A stretch of 8,063 nucleotides of DNA. Source: PLA5 sp040901705. Lineage in GTDB: Bacteria; Planctomycetota; Planctomycetia; Pirellulales; PLA5. The DNA lies in the NCBI GenBank assembly GCA_040901705.1, contig JBBDYI010000042.1:1-8063 (forward strand), read 5' to 3'. This document shows positions 1 through 7,400 of the stretch, piece by piece (positions within the stretch are counted from its first letter, which is position 1; each line of letters begins with the position of its first letter). The position numbers were made by a program, and so were the translations under genes. The notes below the pieces were generated by a model. That model worked only from the letters and a program-made list of their open reading frames with translations. It was not told where the DNA came from and searched no databases.

Positions 1-599
1 GCCACCTTGAGCGGAATCACTTTCATTGCGCCGGCGGCGGTGGCTGCTTCGGCGAGCCGGTCGCACGCCGACCGCGATCCCGAAACCGCCGTGTTGCCGG
101 GGCAGAGATAGTTGGCGATCACCAGCACGTCGTCGCCCCGCGCCGCGGCGACCAATTGCTCGATCTGCTCGATTTCCAGTCCCAGCACGCTAACCATACC
201 GCTCGGCGCGGCATCCGAGGCCGCCTGCATCGCTTCGCCGCGCTGCTGCACGACGCCAAGCCCCGCCTCGAAGTCTATCACGCCAGCAAACACCAGCGCC
301 GTGTACTCACCCAGAGACAATCCCGCCGCGGCGGCGAAGCTATCGACGACGTCCGGCGACGTTTGCCGCAGCCATTCGAGCGCCGCAATACTGGTGACGA
401 AAATCGCCGGTTGGCTGACGGCGGTCGAATCGAGCCGTTCGGCCGGCCCATCGAGACAAACCGCCCCGAGATCGTAACCAAGAATGGCGCTGGACCGATC
501 GAAATACGACCGCGCCGCCGGCCAAGCATCGAGCAAGGCACGCCCCATGCCGACGCTTTGCGCTCCTTGGCCCGGAAACAGACAAGCGATCTTCGGCAC
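1..599 (-). CDS. fabD: Malonyl-CoA:ACP transacylase FabD (3' end cut by window)
   Basis: FabD moves the malonyl group from malonyl-CoA to acyl carrier protein, the step that feeds type II fatty acid synthesis in the cytoplasm. The minus-strand frame is open from a GTG at 597-599 to the window edge, giving 199 residues of a family that is usually about 300. It opens with VPKIACLFPGQGAQ, the standard FabD N-terminus, which fixes the GTG start; no ATG exists upstream before the stop at 630-632. The nucleophile motif reads GLSLGEYTAL with Ser95, and QQRGEAMQAA carries Arg120, equivalent to the malonyl-carboxylate-binding Arg117 of E. coli. The visible part ends at PLKV, just before the segment expected to hold the catalytic His. 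Leu replaces the His that precedes the nucleophile in E. coli (GHSLG). No Shine-Dalgarno is visible. The gene follows rpmF by 92 bp on the same strand and is probably cotranscribed with it. Confidence 0.96.
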   Translation of the reverse strand, partial: MPKIACLFPGQGAQSVGMGRALLDAWPAARSYFDRSSAILGYDLGAVCLDGPAERLDSTAVSQPAIFVTSIAALEWLRQTSPDVVDSFAAAAGLSLGEYTALVFAGVIDFEAGLGVVQQRGEAMQAASDAAPSGMVSVLGLEIEQIEQLVAAARGDDVLVIANYLCPGNTAVSGSRSACDRLAEAATAAGAMKVIPLKV

Positions 600-691
600 G
601 AGAACTAGCGAGGGATAGAGGTTGAAGATTCAAGTCGAAAGGTTCGAATCCCAAGCCCAAGGCCTGCAAACTCGAACCTTGAAACTTTCCA
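600..691 (-). repeat. rpmF-fabD spacer with inverted and tandem repeats
   Basis: This 92 bp spacer holds a perfect 9 bp inverted repeat, AAGGTTCGA at 639-647 and TCGAACCTT at 672-680, with 24 nt between the arms. It also holds a tandem CCCAAG pair (650-661) and several degenerate TTCAA/TCGAA/CTTGAA words. The wording resembles low-complexity intergenic filler rather than coding sequence. There is no T-tract after the arms, so it is not a typical Rho-independent terminator. It may act as a processing or attenuation hairpin between the two genes, or be a worn copy of a dispersed repeat. Confidence 0.45.
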
Positions 692-877
692 CTACGATCC
701 GTCGCCCACTTCGACGACCGTCCGTCCCATGTAAAAGCCGCACTGTGGGCAAACGACGTGCGACGGCTTGGGGTTGCTGCATCGCGGGCAGGTTTGCAAT
801 TGCTTGGGAACGATGAAGTGATGCGCCCGGCGGGTTCGCGTGCGGCGCTGCGACGTTCGTCTCTTGGGGACAGCCAT
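692..877 (-). CDS. rpmF: 50S ribosomal protein L32 (zinc-binding form)
   Basis: L32 is a small protein of the large ribosomal subunit. The 61-residue product starts MAVPKRRTSQRRTRTRR, the highly conserved basic N-terminus of the family, and its length matches the normal 55-65 residues. Four cysteines in two CxxC pairs (Cys30, Cys33, Cys43, Cys46; CPRC and CPQC) form the zinc ribbon, so this is the zinc-containing C+ form. Longer in-frame starts reach ATG at 1069, but the family N-terminus fixes the ATG at 875-877. A weak SD-like GAGAAG lies 9 nt upstream of that ATG. The gene leads a leftward unit with fabD and has a promoter about 165 bp upstream. The rpmF-plsX-fabH-fabD order of many bacteria is shortened here to rpmF-fabD. 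Confidence 0.97.
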   Translation of the reverse strand: MAVPKRRTSQRRTRTRRAHHFIVPKQLQTCPRCSNPKPSHVVCPQCGFYMGRTVVEVGDGS

Positions 878-887
878 GACGGTTAAC

Positions 888-915
888 TTCTCGTATTTCT
901 CGTATATTATCTCGT
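888..915 (-). repeat. Tandem ATACGAGAA repeat just upstream of rpmF
   Basis: Read on the rpmF strand, two exact 9 bp copies of ATACGAGAA stand head to tail (897-905, then 888-896). A third partial copy, ACGAGATAAT, lies at 906-915. The copy nearest the gene supplies the weak SD-like GAGAAG 9 nt before the rpmF ATG. The tract is A-rich in an otherwise GC-rich region, so it should leave the ribosome-binding region unstructured. A role as translational enhancer or protein-binding site is inference only. Confidence 0.55.
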
Positions 916-1017
916 GGCGAACATTCGATCTGGCACACACCAACGGGCGTCTCTGGCAAGTTCTGCCCGAGCGTACTCCCGGCCTCCTGCCGCGGCGAAT
1001 TTGCGTATCGCAAGCAT
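907..1017 (-). CDS. Possible 36-codon upstream ORF in the rpmF leader
   Basis: A minus-strand ATG at 1015-1017 opens a frame of 36 codons ending in TAA at 907-909, 29 nt before the rpmF ATG. The product begins MLAIRKFAAAGG and is rich in Arg (7 of 36) with no recognised family. There is no Shine-Dalgarno. The start codon sits inside the leader hairpin, in the internal loop between the outer and inner stems, about 17 nt after the predicted transcription start. An ORF this short can arise by chance in GC-rich DNA. It is listed because of its position between promoter and rpmF, not because coding is shown. Confidence 0.2.
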   Translation of the reverse strand: MLAIRKFAAAGGREYARAELARDARWCVPDRMFATR

Positions 1018-1036
1018 CGCGCCCGCGGCAAGAATC
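984..1036 (-). promoter_or_regulatory. Structured 5' leader hairpin of the rpmF transcript
   Basis: Close to the predicted RNA 5' end, TGCCGCGG (1023-1030) pairs perfectly with CCGCGGCA (988-995). Going outwards, the stem continues with U-G, C-G, U-A and U-G pairs, and after one mismatch with two more G-C pairs. Inside it is a second hairpin, TTGCG-ATA-CGCAA (1001-1013). The result is a long, GC-rich two-stem element spanning about the first 50 nt of the leader. It could stabilise the transcript, bind L32 or another regulator for feedback control, or gate the small upstream ORF. I do not recognise it as a known riboswitch or ribosomal-protein leader class. Confidence 0.5.
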
Positions 1037-1040
1037 CAAC

Positions 1041-1069
1041 ATAGTAGGATCGTCTGCGAGACCTGTCAA
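1041..1069 (-). promoter_or_regulatory. Sigma-70-type promoter for rpmF-fabD
   Basis: On the minus strand a perfect -35 TTGACA (plus coordinates 1064-1069) is followed by exactly 17 bp and a -10 TACTAT (1041-1046), which matches TATAAT at 4 of 6 positions. Transcription would start near 1034-1036, leaving a leader of about 155 nt before rpmF. The match and spacing are the best I see on either strand, and the orientation fits the housekeeping unit downstream. Confidence 0.7.
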
Positions 1070-1284
1070 CGCCCACGAACGGCCGTTTGACTGTGCGACG
1101 AACGATATAGACAGTTCTTATGGATAATTTACACGCCATGAGGACTGGTCGTTCTAGCGGACGAATGCCGCGAGGCTGGACTACAGTTCTGTCCGGAAAT
1201 CGAGCCACGCCGACATGTCCCTTCGTCGCCAGCGGCGTCAATTCTCGACCGACGCGGCCCCCTCCGCCGCATCGCAGTTGCCCG

Positions 1285-1290
1285 TATAAT
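1285..1290 (+). promoter_or_regulatory. Candidate -10 box for the kinase gene
   Basis: A perfect TATAAT stands in GC-rich surroundings about 140 bp before the kinase ATG and on its strand. No recognisable -35 lies 16-18 bp upstream, where the sequence is C-rich (around 1261-1268), and there is no TGn extension. It may need an activator or another sigma factor, or be a chance match. A start near 1297 would serve either the ATG at 1430 or the upstream TTG at 1337. Confidence 0.35.
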
Positions 1291-1316
1291 CGTCAAGCGT
1301 TATCGTGAGCTGCGCG

Positions 1317-1335
1317 CGGCGGGGCCGAACCGCCG
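1317..1335 (+). promoter_or_regulatory. GC hairpin in the kinase 5' leader
   Basis: CGGCGG (1317-1322) and CCGCCG (1330-1335) form a perfect 6 bp stem with a 7 nt loop, about 20 nt after the likely transcription start. It is followed by TTGCAAGC, not a T-tract, so it is not a terminator. In sequence this rich in GC a 6 bp stem can be chance. Confidence 0.25.
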
Positions 1336-1429
1336 ATTGCAAGCTAAATACATCCAGCAGCGTTGTCGCGCCCGCGATACCCCTCCGTTTGACACATTTC
1401 TCCCTCACAGTCATCAGGGCGCGCCGCCG

Positions 1430-4400
1430 ATGGCCACCATGCACTACCGACCGGGCATCGAGGCCGTCCCCGGTTACAAGTTGATCGAATTGTTGGGCCG
1501 CGGCGGCTTCGGCGAGGTGTGGCGCGCCCAAGGCCCGGGCGGCGTCATTCTAGCCGTCAAGATCATCGACAAGGTCGACGACAAAGCCGGCCGCAAAGAA
1601 TTCCGCGCCCTCAAGCTGATCCGTAATCTGCGGCACCCGAATCTCGTTTCGATCTCCGGCTTTTGGCTCCGCGACGCCGAAGGCAACTTGCTCGATCCGG
1701 AAACGCTCACCGACGAGCCGCAAGAGAATGCAACCCATCCCAGCGAGTTGATCGTTGCGATGGACCTGGGTGAGATGAGCCTGCTGGAGCGGCTCGACGA
1801 GTGCCGCAAGGGAATCGCCCCCGACGCCAAGGGCGGAATTCCTTTCGAGGAACTGATCGAGTACATGGACGCGGCCGCCAGGGCGATCGACTACCTCAAC
1901 GTCCGCCACGACATCCAGCACCGCGACGTCAAACCGCAGAACATCCTCATCGTCGGCGGTTCGGCGCAAGTTTGCGATTTCGGCCTGGCGTCGGCGGTAA
2001 GCAGCGTTCGCACGTCGATGGGCGGGGCCGGTTCGCTGGCTTACATGGCCCCGGAAATCTACACCAGCAAACGTCCCAGCCGCGCGACCGATCAATACGG
2101 TCTGGCCGTTGCCTACGTCGAATTGCGCACCGGCCGTCTGCCGCTGGCCGACACGGAAAGCTACGCCGTCCTCGACGAAGCCAAACGCCTCGGCAAGCTC
2201 GATCTGTCGTGGCTCGACGAAGCCGAACAAAAGGTGATCGCGAAAGCCACCCAGGTCAACGCCGACGACCGCTACGGCCGCTGCGTCGACTTGGTGCAAG
2301 CGCTCCGCAGCGCCGCGTTTCCTACTTCCGTCGTCAACCCCACCACCACCGACACGCTCAAACCGATCGGCGACTATCAGCCGCAACGGCAGATCTATCG
2401 CCGCGCCGGCGAAGAAATCTGGGAAGCAATCAGCCCGGAGCGGCACCACGTTACGCTCGTCGTTCGCGACGTATCCGAATCACCGACGCTCGCCACGTCG
2501 CCCGCGCTCGCTCTCTCGCGTGAAGTCAGCAAGCGTCATCCGCGGCTGGCCGAGATGTATGAATACTGCCGGCTGAGCGAGACGGGCAAGGTCGCACCCG
2601 CGCGATTGTTCGAAAGTCCCAACCCGCCCGGCTTTGCTCGGCTGCTGCTAGCCGGCAAGCTGTGCAGCGGCAACATGAACGACCGCATGACCTCCGGCGG
2701 TCTAACGGCGGGGCAACTGCTCGACGAAATGGAGCAACTTGCCGAGGCGGTCGATTTCCTCAACGCGCCGACCCACGACAGCGGCGGCAAGAAGGTGCGG
2801 ATCATGCACCTCAACGTGCGGCCGGCCAACTTCCAGTTCGACGGCGGCAACGTGCTGTTGGGCAATTTCTCCTCGGCCCAATTGATCGAGGGCGACGAGC
2901 AGCCGTTTCCGGCCGGCCGCGCGATGGCCGACAACGCTTACAACGCCCCGGAATTCACTGACGAAAAGCTCACTCGCTGGTCCGACCAATACCAACTTGC
3001 CGTCGCCTATCTACAGATGCGGACCGGCAAGCCGTCGTCGGGCCTGACCAGTTCGCACGGCGGCACGCGCCGCACGACCGGTGCTTCGCGGCTCGACCTG
3101 GAGGATCTTCAGTCGCGCGAACAGGACGCCATCGCCCGCGCGACCGCCACGCAGCCGTCCGAGCGGTTCGACACCTGCGCCGAGTTGGCCGCCGAACTGC
3201 GCAAAGCCTGGGCGGAAGACCGCGCCCTCTCCGGCCTGTCCGACGAACCGCCCACGGCGACTGTCCAAAGTGGCGGCAACGCCACGATGCTGCCCGACAA
3301 TCGCACGATCGTCGCGCCGCTCGGCGATGCCTCGGCGGCGGTTGCCGTCGGCTCGCGGGCGGTTCAAGGCACGCTCGCCGCTCCGCGTTACGCGGAAACG
3401 TCGCTCGAATCGGACACCGACCCCGAAGCCGGCCGCCGCTTGGCCGCCGCTACGGCTCAACCGGCAGCCCAGCCGTCGATCCTCGTGCCGCCGCCGGCTC
3501 GCCGTGGTGCGCCGTGGCTAACCGTGGGTCTGGCCGCGGCGTTGTTCGGCGTGATTGCCTGGGGCGGCTACAACTATTTCCTCTCGCCGCAAAGCAAGCT
3601 CGGCAGCGCGATCAATTCGCGGATCGCCGACGGCAACTTTCTCGAAGCTCTCGACGACATCGAGCACACCGGCGAGGAACTGACCGACGAACAACGCAAC
3701 GAACTGCGTATTCAGGTGCGGTTGGCCTGGTTCAGTCAAAACGTTGTCCCACTCGAAGCCGATCGCAAGTACGTCGCGGCTCTGGACGCCCTCGCCCAAG
3801 TCGACGCGAAACTGGCTGAGGCCGAGCAGGTGCAGCACTGGGAGGCCGAGGTCGTTGAACGCTGGTATAAATACGCGAAAGCGCTCGGGAACAAAGAAAA
3901 CGGCGAACCGATCCGCTCCGCCCTCGAGTTCAACGCCTTGATCCGTCGTCGCGGCGGCTACGAAGAATCCGTTCGGCTTCGCGGCGACGCGATCGACAAC
4001 GCCATAAAATCGTCTCTTTCGAAGCTCGTCGACAAGCCGGAAGACACCTACACAACGGCCTCTGAGGCGATCCGAGCCATCGACGAGGCGAAACCGATCT
4101 CGATTCTGTCGCAGGAAGAAGAACTCGCGCGGCGGCGGCGAGCATTGATCGCGCGGGCCCGCGCCGCTGGACGCCTTAGCCAGTGGGAAAGCGTTAAGAC
4201 CGACCTCAAGGAGCTTGGCGCCCAGTTCGCCACACGCGAAGAATCGGCCATCGGCACGCTGCTCGGCCTACTCGCCGACGCGCGGCAGGCAGCGGCGGTC
4301 GAGCGGTTGGAACAAGCCCGCCAGTTGCTCCAGACCAGCGCCGCGGTACTCGATCCGTGGGAAAAGCAGAAGCTCGACGACCTGATCAAGACGCTCGACA

Positions 4401-7400
4401 ACGTGGTGGGCGGCCGGCGGTTCGAGCAGTTCCAAAAGCAACTCACCGAAGCCGAGAACCTGGGCTACGGCGGCAACTATGGCGAAGCGTCGGCGGCGCT
4501 GGCCAGGATTCGCGACGATAAGTCGTTTGCTGAGTTCATTCGCGGCAAGGAACTAGCTCGCGTCGATGCGTTGGCGGCCGTTTGCGTATTGGGCCGCGCC
4601 GACAGCAAGAGCGAAGACGTCGCGACCGCCGCCGCGAACGTGCAGAACTTGATCTCCCAAAACGCCGTCGCGGAACAGCGCGTAGCGAGCGTTTGCGACT
4701 TGCTGCGACGGCGCGCCCTGGAAAAGACGAGCACCGCCGACGCGACGCGCAAGTCGCCACAATTGCTGGCCGTCGCGTTGCCGACCGTCGCCAAGGCCAA
4801 GTCGCGAGTCAAAGTCGGATCGCCGGAAGAGAAGCAGCTACAGGAAATCCTGCGATCGCTCGTCGCTGAGTTGCAAGTCGACCTGCGTCGCCAACGCGAC
4901 GTTGCCGGAACCGCCGCCGCCGCCGCGCTGAAGAAGCAGTGGGAAAGCCTCGCCGCACAGGCAAAGATTGCCGAGGAGTTGGGCGCTACCGACCGGCTGA
5001 CCGCGGTCATTCGCATCGAGGCGGCGATCGAGTCGGGCAGCGGCGACGTCAACTTTGCCGATGCCGTCAAGAAACTCGCCCTGCCGTCGAATGCCAAGCC
5101 GACGCCCGACGACCGCTACGTCAATTATGTGCTCGCTCGCGCCGCCGCCGCCGGGCGATCTTCCGACGCTCCGACGGCGCTGGCGGCCGCTTGGAACGGG
5201 CAATCACCCGCCGCCGACGCAAAACCGATTGCCGAGGAAACGTGGCAGCTTTCGCCGGCCCGCCGCCGCGCGGCCGTCGACCTGCTCGTGGGCGCAGCGC
5301 AGAACAAGGCCCGCAAGATTCACGATCCGAGTCTTGGCGCGGACCCGGCCCAGGGAGACCGCTTCGCGACGGCCGACGCCGCGGCGGTTTATCCGCAACT
5401 TGCGCTCGCGCAATATCTCGCCGCCAAAGCGGGGTTCGATCCGAAACGATCCGCCGACGCCGGAACGCTACGCACGCTGGGTGAAAACCTCGCGCTGGCC
5501 GCCGCGTACAATCCGGCCACCGCCGATGCGGGCGTACAGCTAACGAATGACCTCATCGACGCCGCGGCCGACGACGGCGTTTCGACGCAGGTTTATGTGG
5601 CCAACCTGCGGCTGATTGGCGAGCGGCTGGCGAAATCTCCGCAGCCGGCGGATCGCATTCGCTTCGTTCGGGCGGCCGGCCGGTTGCTCGCGCTGTGCGA
5701 GGCGAAATACTTCGATGTCCGCTCGGCGACATTGTTCGACCGCGTGATCGCACCTGGCTTCGAACAAGCCGTCGCTATCGGCGACGCGCTGCCCGACGCC
5801 GATAAGGTCGAAGCGGCCCGCCTCGCCGCCGCCCGTGGCCGCTACATCCGCTCGATCGGCGCGATCGAAGAACGCTTCGCCCAAGCCCAGGGCGGCCCCG
5901 ATCAGGTCGCCTACGATTCTTACGACAAAGCGGTCGCCTTCGATGCGACCGAGTCGGATTACTACGTCGGTCGCGGCATGGCCTATCAGGACTTGCTCCA
6001 GCCGACGCCCGACAAGAAGGCCGCCGTGCTTCGCGAGAACGCCAAGCTCGCCGACGAGCACGCCGAGAACGACGACCAGCGGAACATTGCCCTCGGCCTC
6101 AATGCTTTGGCGCTCTATCAGGAATCGAATTGGGTTCCGGACTACGACGCCAAGCGCGAGAAGCTCACCGAGGCCGTCGCGGAACTGGCAAAGGTCAACT
6201 CCGCGGGGGCCAAAGCCGCCGGCGCGAGCGGCCAAATTTATCACGCCCTCCGCGTCGTCGAGGGCGGCGGATACCTGCATCTGGCCAATTACGCCGGCGA
6301 GTCGAAAGACAAGGCCGCGTATCTCGACCGCGCCAAGGAAGTCGCCCGCTCGATCGTCGAGGGCGACGAAAACCGCGTCCATCCCGAGTGGGCGTTGTTG
6401 TTGTGGGGCAACACCGAAGAAGACGAGGGCATGTTCCTCGATAAGCTGGATAGCTACGAGTCGGCGCTGTCGCATTTCACCAAGGCCCTCGAAGCGTCGC
6501 AAGAAGACGGCGACCCCAAAGGCCAGTCGAGCGCGCTGCTTGGCCGCGGACGTTGCCGCTATCGCCAGGCGATCGATGCCTCGAAGGACGACGCCGAAAT
6601 CCGCCGCCGCCTCACGCAGGCGCTCGCCGACTTGAACGATTCGATCGCCGTCGCCGGCGCCTGGCCGCTGCAACAGGCCGAGGCCCACCGCTGGATCGGC
6701 ACGATCTATCAACATCCGCTCGTCGCCGAAACGGCCAAGGCCACTGAGAACTTCGATCGCGCCGCGGAACTTGCCAAGGATTCCAATCCGAGTTGGCCGA
6801 TTTACGAGATCGCCCGCGCCAATCACGCGCTGCGGCTCGCCGAAAGCTTGATCGATCCCGACAACCTTCGCCGCCCGACGCCGCAGGCCGAGAAGCTGCT
6901 GTTTCAAGCCCGCGCCGCTGCTCAAGTTCTGCTCGACGACGAGACAGATGCAAGAATCGACGGCCGCCATCGCGCCCAAACGGCGTTGATCGTGGCCCAA
7001 AGTCACATTTGGGAAGGCGCGCCGCAAAAAGCCAGTGAGACGCTCGACACTTTCCTCAAACGCCTCAAGGGCGACGACGCCTTCAGCCTCGCCTACGGCG
7101 TCGCTAAGTCCGTGCTCGACCTGCCCGGCGGCGATCGCGACAAGCGCAAGCTAACTCCCGAAGAGACCGGCCTCTCACAACACGTCCTCGACGCCGCGCT
7201 CGCCACCGCCAAGGGCGAGCCGATCGCCAAGAAGACCGAGTTGTTCGAGCTGAACCGCGCCTACTACAACCTTTGGAACCCGCAGTTCCAGGCATCGGCC
7301 AAGCGCGTGGCCGCGGAGCCGGCCGTCCGCCGATCGATGCTCGACCTGCTGCACCACGTGCGATTCCATCTAGCCGTCGGCGTCAAGTTGCAGAGCGACC

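Larger units (their letters stand above)
1070..1429. other. Divergent intergenic region upstream of the kinase gene
   Basis: About 360 bp lies between the rpmF promoter and the kinase start. It contains a more AT-rich patch (1105-1130, with GATAAT at 1123-1128), a perfect TATAAT at 1285-1290 and a GC hairpin at 1317-1335. The ORFs across it are short, lack family resemblance and overlap these signals, so I call none of them a gene. No RNA gene is visible. Confidence 0.6.

Noticed and set aside
638..655. tRNA T-arm-like sequence GGTTCGAATCCC in the rpmF-fabD spacer
   Set aside because: Only two base pairs of the T stem form around the TTCGAAT loop, and there is no acceptor stem, anticodon arm or CCA at the right distance. 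It is not a tRNA; a remnant or chance match is possible.
1120..1308. Short plus-strand frame of 62 codons upstream of the kinase
   Set aside because: No family resemblance or ribosome-binding site, and it overlaps the candidate TATAAT of the kinase promoter.
1337..1429. Upstream TTG start that would add 31 residues to the kinase
   Set aside because: The extra residues look non-conserved, there is no ribosome-binding site for the TTG, and the ATG at 1430 sits close before the kinase fold, as is usual for the family.
1550..2449. Minus-strand open frame of 299 codons opposite the kinase domain
   Set aside because: The plus strand here encodes unmistakable kinase motifs. The antisense product has low-complexity Val/Gly/Arg composition only.
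4911..4927. CCG trinucleotide tract of about five units inside the kinase gene
   Set aside because: It encodes a run of Ala in an Ala-rich helical region and is expected from codon bias. There is no sign of a frame-altering repeat.
5540..7027. Long minus-strand open frame of 495 codons opposite the kinase C-terminus
   Set aside because: It lies wholly antisense to a well-supported coding frame. GC-rich codon use keeps such antisense frames open, and its translation shows no family or domain.
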